IMG/VR virus record: IMGVR_UViG_3300047552_000114
Location: 1 to 35,802 of that record
DNA length: 35,802 nt
Reading direction: 5' to 3' (one strand)
Source: a virus
The notes under the pieces were generated by a model. The model was not told the DNA's origin, ran no database searches, and was given only the letters and a program-made list of their open reading frames with translations. The position numbers and the translations under genes were made by a program. Positions 25,085-31,098 of this stretch are shown piece by piece (the first letter of the stretch is position 1; each line of letters begins with the position of its first letter).

Positions 25085-26203
25085 TTGGGATACAATGGAT
25101 CAGGGACTTTTAGTATCAACTCCACAGGGCAGCCTGTTGTCAGCGGCACGACAATCAGCGATACCGTCCACAACGCACTCACAGCAGACCTTGCCACAGG
25201 CTTGACCAACTGTATTACTAGAGATGGACAATCCCCTGCTACGGCAAATATCCCCCTTGGCGGCAACAAGATCACAGGGCTTGCCTCTGGAACGGCTGCT
25301 ACGGATGCTGCTACGCTTGCACAAGTACAGTCTAGTGCTGCTCAGTTCTTTACCGCAGGAGGTACTGCTGATGTTATAACGGGAACTCTCTCTCCTGTTA
25401 TCGGAGCTTATGCCGCAGGGCAGACTTTTAGGTTTGTCGCAAGTGGCGCAAATACTGGCGCGGTTACACTTAACCTGAACTCTCTAGGCGCGAAGTCTGT
25501 AACTAAAACTGGCACAACCGCACTAGCCTCTGGCGACATTCCAAGTGGTGCTTTGGTTGAAGTTGTTTACGATGGCACTCAGTTTCAGCTTATTAACGTC
25601 AAGGCTGGCACTCCATCTGGTTCCATCACCTCCTCTGGTTATACACAAGCCACGAGCCGCTTGCTAGGTCGTACAACCGCATCAACGGGTGCTATTGAGG
25701 AAATATCTGTAGGTAGTGGCTTGACGTTCTCTGGCGGGTCGCTTACTGGCAAGCTAGGTCAAATTGTTACATCTCAATTAGGAACTGTGGCAACTGGAAC
25801 AACCGTAATCCCTGACGATAACACAATCCCTCAAAACACAGAGGGCGACCAATATTTATCATTGTCAATCACTCCTTCAAATGCTTCAAGCACATTAGAA
25901 ATAGACGTTTCTTTGCAGGTATGTCCGGGAACTGCTGCCGCCTATGCAATTGTGGCTTTATTCCAAGACTCAACAGCAAACGCTTTGGCGGCAGTTAAAA
26001 CAATCTCTACCGCAGGCACTACAGGTATTGCAGAGGTCACATTTAAGCACGTTATGACCGCAGGCACTACTTCAGCAACCACATTTAAGGTTAGGGCTGG
26101 GCAGACTTTGGCTGGCACATTAACCATTAACGGCATCGCTTCCACTCAATATCTGGGCGGGGTTATGGCCTCACGCATAACAATCAAGGAAATTCTGCCA
26201 TGA
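25085..26203 (+). CDS. Tail fibre protein with re-acquired TTG start
   Basis: 372 aa from TTG 25085, which has GGAG 8 nt upstream (25073-25076). The open frame extends to 25040, but those residues have no resemblance to the family, while GYNGSGTFSINSTGQPVVSG directly after the TTG is the familiar N-terminus. INSTGQ, HNALTADLATGL, PLGGNKITGLASGTAATDA and FTAGGTADVITGTLSP are typical of podoviral fibre proteins. The last 130 residues form a non-repetitive C-terminal domain. The original leader and first codons lie upstream of the HNH gene. ATGA-coupled to the next gene. Confidence 0.8.
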   Translation: MGYNGSGTFSINSTGQPVVSGTTISDTVHNALTADLATGLTNCITRDGQSPATANIPLGGNKITGLASGTAATDAATLAQVQSSAAQFFTAGGTADVITGTLSPVIGAYAAGQTFRFVASGANTGAVTLNLNSLGAKSVTKTGTTALASGDIPSGALVEVVYDGTQFQLINVKAGTPSGSITSSGYTQATSRLLGRTTASTGAIEEISVGSGLTFSGGSLTGKLGQIVTSQLGTVATGTTVIPDDNTIPQNTEGDQYLSLSITPSNASSTLEIDVSLQVCPGTAAAYAIVALFQDSTANALAAVKTISTAGTTGIAEVTFKHVMTAGTTSATTFKVRAGQTLAGTLTINGIASTQYLGGVMASRITIKEILP

Positions 26204-26601
26204 GTTATAAGGTAATTAGAAATTCTCAAAATGCTGTTGTGGCATTTGGCCCTAACAATGACAACTATGCTCCAAGCATCCCAGAAGGAGCAACGTTATA
26301 TGTAGAAGCAGAAACTCCTCCTCCAAGTGCATCGCAGCTTAAATCTGCATTTATCAATGCGGTTCAATCTCACATTGATGAAACGGCACAATCAAAAGGA
26401 TACGACTCTGGCGTATCCATAGCCTCATACGCTGCCGACACTCACCCACCCTTTGCCGCTGAAGCCGCTGCATTCATCCCGTGGCGCTCTACCGTATGGC
26501 TTTACTGCTATACAGAGTGGGCTAAGTACGAAGCTGGTCAACGTACCTTCACTACTCCCGAATCATTTGTTGCTGAACTCCCTGCAATCACATGGCCTTA
26601 A
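26200..26601 (+). CDS. Tail fibre assembly-type protein
   Basis: 133 aa, ATGA-coupled to the fibre gene. The C-terminal half has the signature of fibre assembly proteins: SHIDETAQSKGYDSGVSIAS, FAAEAAAFIPWRSTVWLYCY and PESFVAELP. The N-terminal half (VIRNSQNAVVAFGPNNDNYAP) may be fibre-specific. It probably acts as a chaperone for, or an attached subunit of, the upstream fibre. Confidence 0.75.
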   Translation: MSYKVIRNSQNAVVAFGPNNDNYAPSIPEGATLYVEAETPPPSASQLKSAFINAVQSHIDETAQSKGYDSGVSIASYAADTHPPFAAEAAAFIPWRSTVWLYCYTEWAKYEAGQRTFTTPESFVAELPAITWP

Positions 26602-26807
26602 TCCAGATCGCTATTGCGGTAGATCAATTAGCCAACACGCTAATAGGTGGTATGGCAGACGAAACCATATCCGCTAGGGCATGGCGGGAGCAATGGAAAT
26701 TCAGATATGTGCTGGATTTTATATTTGGCAAGGGCCATTGCTTTAACTCCTTTGTAAGCGAGTTAGAAAGAAACCAACTCCCAAAAAAATACAAAAAAGG
26801 ACAGTAA
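26592..26807 (+). CDS. Conserved small phage protein near the lysis genes
   Basis: 71 aa, overlapping the previous gene by 10 nt and the next by TAATG. The pattern IAVDQLANTLIGGMADETISARAWR followed by GHCFNSFVSELER..LP resembles a widespread family of about 70-100 aa in phages and prophages, normally placed just before lysis genes. No biochemical role is established, to my knowledge. Confidence 0.75.
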   Translation: MALIQIAIAVDQLANTLIGGMADETISARAWREQWKFRYVLDFIFGKGHCFNSFVSELERNQLPKKYKKGQ

Positions 26808-27016
26808 TGGATATGTTAACTATCGCGGCAGCCCTTGTTGCTACCCTATTTGGCCTATTAGTAGCCATTGTCAGCTTTATCGGTTCAAAGATCATTCACC
26901 AACTAGACACTCTTGCAGAAAAGCTTCAGGACATTGCAGGGGAACTACATACCCGTATTACAGGCTTAGACCTGCGCCTTACCCGTGTTGAAACCAAAAT
27001 TGAGGATAACAAGTGA
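26807..27016 (+). CDS. Small membrane protein with N-terminal TM helix and coiled coil
   Basis: 69 aa. An N-terminal TM segment (LTIAAALVATLFGLLVAIVS) is followed by an amphipathic helix with heptads (LDTLAEKLQDIAGELHTRIT, then LDLRLTRVETKIEDN). Such proteins occur in lysis regions and may be holin-like or regulate the holin. It overlaps the following gene by GTGA. The function is not decided by the sequence. Confidence 0.65.
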   Translation: MDMLTIAAALVATLFGLLVAIVSFIGSKIIHQLDTLAEKLQDIAGELHTRITGLDLRLTRVETKIEDNK

Positions 27017-27180
27017 AAGAATCCGTGTTGAATATGCTTGTGAAGTGCCCTAACTGCAAGACTTTCTATCTTCCACATGAAAACGTCTGCGACTGTAATG
27101 ACGAACCAAGAGTGCGTGATTGGGAGGACGTTGACAAAACAATCCTGAGCAAATGGCAAACAGGCGAGGTGACACTCTAA
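27013..27180 (+). CDS. Small zinc-finger-like protein (55 aa)
   Basis: GTG 27013 overlaps the previous stop (GTGA), and the TAA overlaps the endolysin start (TAATG). The frame is fully bracketed by coupling signals. It contains C-P-N-C (residues 12-15) and C-D-C (26-28), a likely zinc site, then an acidic helix (VRDWEDVDKTILSKW). Unrecognised; possibly nucleic-acid or protein binding. Confidence 0.6.
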   Translation: MKESVLNMLVKCPNCKTFYLPHENVCDCNDEPRVRDWEDVDKTILSKWQTGEVTL

Positions 27181-27587
27181 TGCTGACACTAGACGCTTAT
27201 TTCGGCAAGTGGAAGCATAAGGCCACAGCAGATCATATCCATCACGCTACAGAACTGATTGCCAACTGTAACGGGCTTATCCAGGTCATGGAAGCAGACG
27301 GTTTCCAGTTCCCTATTAACCCCATTACAGGCTCTATCGTAGGTGGCGAGAGTTACGGTGGATACCGCCCACAGGATTGCCCCATAGGAGCACCTGCAAG
27401 CGCCCATAAGCAGGGAATGGCCGTTGACCTATACGACCCCCTTAACAAGATAGACGATTGGCTTATAGCGCATCCAGCGGCATACGAAAAACTGTTCCTT
27501 TGGTTTGAGCATCCTTCAGCTACTCCGCATTGGTCGCATTGGTCTATTCGTAAACCTAAAAGCGGCAGAAAGTTCTTTTTACCATGA
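27180..27587 (+). CDS. Endolysin: M15-type peptidase
   Basis: 135 aa, starting at ATG 27180 in a TAATG overlap; longer upstream frames cover the previous gene. The zinc motif is clear: SAHKQGMAVDLYDP (H76 and D83) and HWSHWSIR (H117, H120), as in VanY-like/M15 peptidases. Phage members cut peptide cross-links in peptidoglycan. There is no signal peptide or SAR helix, so export needs a holin. It is ATGA-coupled to the holin-like gene. Confidence 0.85.
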   Translation: MLTLDAYFGKWKHKATADHIHHATELIANCNGLIQVMEADGFQFPINPITGSIVGGESYGGYRPQDCPIGAPASAHKQGMAVDLYDPLNKIDDWLIAHPAAYEKLFLWFEHPSATPHWSHWSIRKPKSGRKFFLP

Positions 27588-27784
27588 GAGCTAAAACACG
27601 CAAGCTTATCGAATACTGGCTAGCCCGTATGGGTGAGTCATCAACGTGGCAAGGTGTGGCATTCATCCTTACCCTTTTTGGTACCAAATTTGGTACCACT
27701 TTAGACTGGGGGCAAGCCGCTGCTGCCGGGGGTGCTATCTCTGGCTTTATCAAACTACTGCTTCCCGATCAGGTGAAGAAATGA
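27584..27784 (+). CDS. Holin (probable)
   Basis: 66 aa, ATGA overlaps on both sides. It has the layout of small phage holins placed directly after endolysin: a charged N-terminus ending in a SSTWQGVAFILTLFGTKFG segment, then a second hydrophobic segment with AAAAGGAISGFIKLLL and a basic tail. The STWQG..F motif recurs in holin-like phage proteins. It would permeabilise the inner membrane to let the endolysin out. Confidence 0.7.
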   Translation: MRAKTRKLIEYWLARMGESSTWQGVAFILTLFGTKFGTTLDWGQAAAAGGAISGFIKLLLPDQVKK

Positions 27785-27885
27785 GCCAAGAAGATTTTGA
27801 AGCGCAAGAGTGGTGGACTGTCGCGTTAATCGTTGCATCTACGCTAGTCATGTTTCTAACTATGGTCGCAATTATTCTGGGGTAA
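27781..27885 (+). CDS. Single-TM mini-protein of the lysis cassette (34 aa)
   Basis: ATG 27781 overlaps the holin stop (ATGA). An acidic N-terminus (SQEDFEAQEWW) is followed by one TM helix (TVALIVASTLVMFLTMVAII). It could be a pinholin-like or holin-regulating peptide. Coding support is the overlap and the clean hydrophobic pattern. Confidence 0.6.
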   Translation: MSQEDFEAQEWWTVALIVASTLVMFLTMVAIILG

Positions 27886-27887
27886 TC

Positions 27888-28163
27888 ATGAAATATATCG
27901 TTGCATTAATCGTTGCATTTTCTACTCCCGCATACGCTGAAAACTATCTGGTAATGCCCTACAACGATCAGGTGCGGATTGTCCTGTCAGAACAAAAATG
28001 TGACCAATCTGGATTCCGTGGAGTCGCTCAACGTATCGACAAACAGTACATGAAAATGTGTTGGAGTCTGGATAAAAAGACAGGCATGGTTCATATCAAG
28101 TGGGAGGGTGGCGATTTCTCAGAATTCCCCGCATCCAATTTCAGCCCAGTAGAGGTGAAATAA
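27888..28163 (+). CDS. Secreted small protein with signal peptide
   Basis: 91 aa, starting at ATG 27888, 2 nt after the previous stop; upstream in-frame codons overlap the mini-protein. The signal peptide is classical (MKYIVALIVAFSTPAYA, then EN), so cleavage after AYA is expected. The mature part has two Cys, which could form a disulphide in the periplasm. It lies between holin and spanin genes; a superinfection or lysis role is possible, but no family is recognised. Confidence 0.7.
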   Translation: MKYIVALIVAFSTPAYAENYLVMPYNDQVRIVLSEQKCDQSGFRGVAQRIDKQYMKMCWSLDKKTGMVHIKWEGGDFSEFPASNFSPVEVK

Positions 28164-28164
28164 A

Positions 28165-28668
28165 TTGCCTATCCTAGCCATCCTATCAACCTATCGTCAT
28201 TTGTTCGTTCTAGGTGCCTTCCTGTGCCTTTTAGGGGGTGTTTACATCAAGGGTCATAGTGACGGTGTGGACGGTGAGAGAAAAGAGTGGCAAGCAGCAC
28301 AAACTCAGGTGCTTGAAACGCAGCTAAAAGAAGTCGAAAGAGTAAACAAGATCAATGCAGACATATCGGCAAAACTGGCACAAGAAACAGCTAGAGCTGA
28401 TGCAAACTATCGGAGTTATAAAGATGCAATCGCTAAAGTTACTGATGGTCGGATTTGTTTCACTCCTGATGCTTGGCGGGTGTGGATTACAGCACTTGGC
28501 GGTAAAGACAATTTGCCCCCAACCACCGGAGCAACTCCTAGTAAAGCCGCCGGAGCCAGTGATGCCGAAGTCCTCGGAAACGCAGTTGAAAACTTCCGGC
28601 AATACAAAGCCTGCCGAGAGCAACTAAACAGCTTGATTGAGTGGCATAAAAAAGTAAGAGGTGAGTAA
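28165..28668 (+). CDS. Rz-like inner-membrane spanin subunit
   Basis: 167 aa from TTG 28165, 1 nt after the previous stop. The N-terminus holds a TM/signal-anchor (LFVLGAFLCLLGGVYIKG), then a coiled coil (about 40-95: WQAAQTQVLETQLKEVERVN and on). The end is CREQLNSLIEWHKKVRGE, as in many Rz proteins. With the embedded lipoprotein (28424-28627) it forms the complex that fuses inner and outer membranes in the last step of lysis. Confidence 0.8.
   Translation: MPILAILSTYRHLFVLGAFLCLLGGVYIKGHSDGVDGERKEWQAAQTQVLETQLKEVERVNKINADISAKLAQETARADANYRSYKDAIAKVTDGRICFTPDAWRVWITALGGKDNLPPTTGATPSKAAGASDAEVLGNAVENFRQYKACREQLNSLIEWHKKVRGE
28424..28627 (+). CDS. Rz1-like outer-membrane lipoprotein, embedded in Rz
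   Basis: 67 aa, wholly inside the Rz gene in the +1 frame. I start at ATG 28424 because this gives a proper lipoprotein signal: QSLKLLMVGFVSLLMLGGC with the lipobox LGGC. The mature part is Pro-rich (PQPPEQLLVKPPEPVMP), the hallmark of Rz1. Embedded Rz1 genes are known from lambda-like phages, so the overlap supports both assignments. Confidence 0.82.
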   Translation: MQSLKLLMVGFVSLLMLGGCGLQHLAVKTICPQPPEQLLVKPPEPVMPKSSETQLKTSGNTKPAESN

Positions 28669-29234
28669 TGGCTGGATTTTTTGATTGGGATGTGTTGCCA
28701 CCAGAAGTAAAGAAAGGCCTTCTTGCAGTTGATCCTCCTCTAGAGTCGCCATTATTTAGCCCTGATGACTTAATTGGAGCTGGACTTGCTAAAGGATTGT
28801 TGGGGCTGGCAATATCTCCAGTTGGGAAGCAATCTTTGATTGACGCATTGCGTAACGGCGGGAAAACAGCAGGCTTTGAGCTTGGCGACATAACAGCTGG
28901 TCAAGCTAGAAGGGGAGGGGAGTCTGCCGGGCAGGTTGCTGGAACTGTTGTTGACGCAACCCCAAAACAAGTAAACCACGTTTATGTAAAGCACGTTGTT
29001 GGAGATGGTTACACCCCTGAAGAAATAGGGAAGTTTGCCGAAGAAGCAATGCGCCCAAATGCAATGGTAGGTCAAAACGCTAATGCAGGTAGGTTTAACC
29101 TAATTAACCGAGATAGAACAGACCCTGTATCTGGACGGCTTTATGACGCAACCATGCCTCTGGAAATAAACAATGACAGATTGAAAATGATTAGCATTGT
29201 TCCAGATGGATTGCGCCCAAGAGGAAAAAAGTAA
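28668..29234 (+). CDS. Unrecognised 188-aa protein, possible effector or moron
   Basis: TAATG overlap with the Rz stop. The N-terminal 90 residues have a Gly/Leu-rich helix (DLIGAGLAKGLLGLAISPVG). The C-terminal 90 (NHVYVKHVVGDGYTPEEIG, then RFNLINRDRTDPVSGRLYD) look like a compact alpha/beta domain with conserved-type His, Asn and Arg, faintly reminiscent of BECR-fold phage nuclease domains. That resemblance is weak. The position, last gene of the late operon and next to attP, is where accessory genes often lie. It could equally be a minor virion protein. Confidence 0.65.
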   Translation: MAGFFDWDVLPPEVKKGLLAVDPPLESPLFSPDDLIGAGLAKGLLGLAISPVGKQSLIDALRNGGKTAGFELGDITAGQARRGGESAGQVAGTVVDATPKQVNHVYVKHVVGDGYTPEEIGKFAEEAMRPNAMVGQNANAGRFNLINRDRTDPVSGRLYDATMPLEINNDRLKMISIVPDGLRPRGKK

Positions 29235-29240
29235 TATAAT
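29211..29240 (+). promoter_or_regulatory. Promoter of the ncRNA beside attP
   Basis: TTGCGC (29211-29216), an 18-bp spacer and a perfect TATAAT (29235-29240). Transcription would start near 29247. The promoter overlaps the last codons of the 188-aa gene and has no ORF downstream before the terminator. Confidence 0.6.
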
Positions 29241-29246
29241 GCTTTT

Positions 29247-29380
29247 AACGCGCCTCAAATGCGAGGCGAAATAGTCTATAGGTTGTGCCGCGTTACCACA
29301 GAAATGTGAATGGACAAGAGTAGGTATCCAGCCCTACCCCTCTTATAGGCTTAACAAGACCCGCTTCGGCGGGTTTTGTT
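29247..29380 (+). ncRNA. Candidate structured phage ncRNA (about 130 nt)
   Basis: The region between promoter and terminator is non-coding and highly pairable. Stems: CGCCTC/GAGGCG (29251-29256 with 29263-29268); an outer helix GTCTATA/TATAGGC (29274-29280 with 29344-29350, one G-U pair); inside it CACA-GAAA-TGTG with a GNRA loop (29297-29308) and AAGAG-TAGG pairing with CCTA and CTCTT (29316-29324 with 29333-29344). It does not match tmRNA, tRNA, 6S or c4 RNA as I know them. Function unknown. It could alternatively be the 3' UTR of the late mRNA. Confidence 0.55.
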
Positions 29381-29383
29381 TTT
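29356..29383 (+). terminator. Rho-independent terminator at the end of the late region
   Basis: AAGACCCGC, a UUCG tetraloop (29365-29368) and GCGGGTTTT, followed by GTTTTT. A very stable C(UUCG)G loop. It ends both the ncRNA and late-operon read-through before attP; leftward it lacks a good T-run. Confidence 0.85.
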
Positions 29384-29388
29384 ATATC

Positions 29389-29419
29389 AGGTTATGACGC
29401 AACACTCACCACATAACCT
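29389..29419 (+). repeat. Inverted repeat next to attP
   Basis: AGGTTATG (29389-29396) and CATAACCT (29412-29419), a perfect 8-bp inverted repeat around 15 nt. It lies between the terminator and the tRNA-like core. It may bind a recombination accessory protein or act as a weak stem. Confidence 0.5.
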
Positions 29420-29449
29420 ATCAAACCCATTGCCCCATATATACATTCC

Positions 29450-29499
29450 ACCCCCTCCTAAGGGGTAGGTCACACGTTCGATTCGTGTTCGGGGCGCCA
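29450..29499 (+). other. attP core: 3' half of a tRNA-Arg(CCT) gene
   Basis: The sequence folds as the 3' half of a tRNA: anticodon stem ACCCC/GGGGT (29450-29454 with 29462-29466), loop CTCCTAA with anticodon CCT (29457-29459), variable AGGTC, T-stem ACACG/CGTGT with loop TTCGATT (29472-29488), acceptor strand TCGGGGC, discriminator G and CCA (29497-29499). The 5' acceptor and D-arm are missing, so it is not a tRNA gene. Phages that integrate into tRNA genes carry such a copy to restore the gene. The integrase begins nearby. Confidence 0.85.
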
Positions 29500-29513
29500 A
29501 TACATATAGGGTT

Positions 29514-29588
29514 TGGCGTATTTTAGCCATTTCTAATTTAACGCTAAATTACACGTTTTTACGCCACATTTCACTAAGTTACGCCACA
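29514..29588 (+). promoter_or_regulatory. Candidate integrase arm-binding sites
   Basis: TACGCCACA occurs twice in direct orientation, at 29560-29568 and 29580-29588 (20 bp apart, two helical turns), and the core TACGCCA once inverted at 29514-29520. A small inverted repeat AATTTA-ACGC-TAAATT lies between. All lie between the attP core and the integrase stop codon, as arm-type sites do. Confidence 0.55.
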
Positions 29589-29600
29589 ATATCCACCACA

Positions 29601-30554
29601 CTAATCTACCCATTGCCTAAGGTGGTCTGGTGCAAGGTGGGCGTAGATCATAACCATATCCATGCTCTCCCATGCTCCAAGCTCTTTCAGCACCTGCAAT
29701 GGTGTTGGCTTCCCAGTCATAATTCCCTGAACGTGCCAGCTTGCAAACGTGTGCCTAAATCCGTGAAAGTGGAAATCTTTTATCCCTGCTTTATCCATAG
29801 CTGTGTGTAGTGCGGTCTTGATTGACTTTACTGGCGCATAGGTTGGATTCTTCTTCCCCCTCTGGTACATAAAAACATAATCCCCATGCTTTTCAATTCC
29901 TGTCAAAACCTCAAATGCCTTGGATGACAATGGCACTCCTATAGACTTTTTCCCCTTCGCGGTTGTCTTATCTACCCAAGCGGTTTTTGTGTCCAGGTTC
30001 ACGTTACGCCACTTTAAGCCGAATATATTTGATGCTCTTAGCCCTGTGTATATGGCAAAGGTACAAATCGATTTAGCGTGCCCAGAAAGGTGCTTCTCAA
30101 GCCTCTCCCATTCTTCTTTTGTCAGGAAGCATAGCTCCGCTCCATCTTCCTCTCTTCGTGGAATTTTAAGATCGCTGCACCATCCATTATTGTGGGCTAG
30201 GTTTAGAGCTGCGTTAATGTTGTTGAATGTCCTGTTAGCCGTTGATGCTTTCTTTTTTGCGTACAGGTCGCGGATAGAATTTGTGTCAACTTGGTGAAGT
30301 GGCCTTGACTTGTATGCCTTAAGAAAAGCTTTAATGTCGTTCTTTTCGTTGCGGCTGCGGTCTTTCTCAGTCAGCCATAGTCTAATTGCATCCGCTAGAG
30401 TATGTCCGTCAGAGATTCTTTCTCTAACCACTTTGCGTTGTTCATTCTCGAATGCTTGCGCTTCCCACTTGTTGGTGCATTCCGTTGTTCCTCGGTAACG
30501 CTCACCCTTATATTGGAAGTCGTAATGCCAGATATGTCCACGTTTGACGAGCAT
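29601..30554 (-). CDS. int: Tyrosine-recombinase integrase
   Basis: 317 aa. The catalytic set is complete: R173 (IYTGLRAS), K around 201-203, H264 and R267 (HGFRHTF), W295 in the H/W position (LGAWES) and nucleophile Y304 (MIYAHLAP). The N-terminal 50 residues form the arm-binding domain (HYDFQYKGERYRGTTEC); a core-binding SAM-like region follows. It catalyses integration at tRNA-Arg(CCT) and, with a directionality factor, excision. The gene ends about 100 nt from the attP core, and its first 160 nt overlap the HTH gene in another frame. Confidence 0.92.
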   Translation of the reverse strand: MLVKRGHIWHYDFQYKGERYRGTTECTNKWEAQAFENEQRKVVRERISDGHTLADAIRLWLTEKDRSRNEKNDIKAFLKAYKSRPLHQVDTNSIRDLYAKKKASTANRTFNNINAALNLAHNNGWCSDLKIPRREEDGAELCFLTKEEWERLEKHLSGHAKSICTFAIYTGLRASNIFGLKWRNVNLDTKTAWVDKTTAKGKKSIGVPLSSKAFEVLTGIEKHGDYVFMYQRGKKNPTYAPVKSIKTALHTAMDKAGIKDFHFHGFRHTFASWHVQGIMTGKPTPLQVLKELGAWESMDMVMIYAHLAPDHLRQWVD

Positions 30555-30721
30555 TTGTAACCTGCGCGAATCCAGTTGATCAGATCATCGTATATGAACA
30601 AGTAGCCCTTGCCAACCTTCCGCGCTGGTACTGCGCCTGACCTTGCCATATCACTAATTACCCTATTGCTTACGCCTAAAAGGTTTGCAGCTTCGTCTAG
30701 TTTAAGAACGTCCATACTCAT
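30395..30721 (-). CDS. HTH DNA-binding protein, excisionase/AlpA-like
   Basis: About 108 aa from ATG 30721 (GTG 30724 and ATG 30715 are alternatives). The N-terminal half is a MerR/excisionase-type HTH: LDEAANLLGVSNRVISDMAR, SGAVPARKVGKGYLFIYDD and LINWIR. The C-terminal half (YKCSSNVDISGITTS and on) is Ser/Lys-rich and lies entirely over the 5' end of the integrase gene in a different frame. Excisionase-type proteins bend att DNA and reverse integration; a repressor role is also possible. It overlaps the upstream small membrane gene by 20 nt. Confidence 0.75.
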   Translation of the reverse strand: MSMDVLKLDEAANLLGVSNRVISDMARSGAVPARKVGKGYLFIYDDLINWIRAGYKCSSNVDISGITTSNIRVSVTEEQRNAPTSGKRKHSRMNNAKWLEKESLTDIL

Positions 30722-30869
30722 CACAATCGCATTTTGCGGGATTGCAGCAACCTACATGGTGCATATAAAGCCTCCCTCCCTTCGTGAAGTACGCAAGGAA
30801 TATAAACAACGCAAACAATGCACCGCAGACTAGCAGAATGATAAATTCACCAATTTCTTGTTCAGTCAC
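30702..30869 (-). CDS. Small membrane protein with Cys-rich tail
   Basis: 55 aa from GTG 30869, which overlaps the upstream stop (GTGA); a longer frame would overlap the upstream gene by 61 nt. A TM helix (EFIILLVCGALFALFIFLAYF) is followed by CCNPAKCDC, five Cys in ten residues, a possible metal site. Unrecognised. Confidence 0.6.
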   Translation of the reverse strand: MTEQEIGEFIILLVCGALFALFIFLAYFTKGGRLYMHHVGCCNPAKCDCDEYGRS

Positions 30870-31051
30870 TTCCGCACCCCATACTCTGGCTTTTCCTTTA
30901 TCTCCCACCCATTTACCGGAGGCCATTTAGGTTTCTGTATCTCTCCCCTATCCAGCATATCTGCCACTTCGTTTTCGTTGGCGGCAAAGAATGGCATGGT
31001 CTGGTAAACGTGGGAATCGTTGTATAGCCACAAAACCTCATATCGCTTCAT
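30866..31051 (-). CDS. Small hypothetical early protein
   Basis: 61 aa. ATG 31051 has AGGTGG 5 nt upstream and overlaps the stop of a 16-codon ORF (ATGA). The sequence (KRYEVLWLYNDSHVYQTMPF, then ANENEVADMLDRGE) resembles a small alpha/beta protein. Its stop overlaps the next start (GTGA). No function is recognised. Confidence 0.6.
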   Translation of the reverse strand: MKRYEVLWLYNDSHVYQTMPFFAANENEVADMLDRGEIQKPKWPPVNGWEIKEKPEYGVRK

Positions 31052-31098
31052 GTTGCCACCTCGCATACTTCGGCAACTGGCTTTATATCGTCACTCAT
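31048..31098 (-). CDS. Possible 16-aa mini-gene in the coupled early operon
   Basis: ATG 31098 overlaps the upstream stop (ATGA) and its TGA overlaps the next start (ATGA), with SD GGGAGATGAGAA before it. The peptide is MSDDIKPVAEVCEVAT. The precise coupling on both sides favours translation; the length argues for a decayed gene or a leader peptide that carries ribosomes to the next gene. Confidence 0.4.
   Translation of the reverse strand: MSDDIKPVAEVCEVAT

Noticed and set aside
29424-29499. Complete tRNA-Arg gene
   Set aside because: Only the anticodon arm, T arm and 3' acceptor strand are present. GCCCCAT upstream looks like an acceptor strand, but too few bases are left for a D arm.
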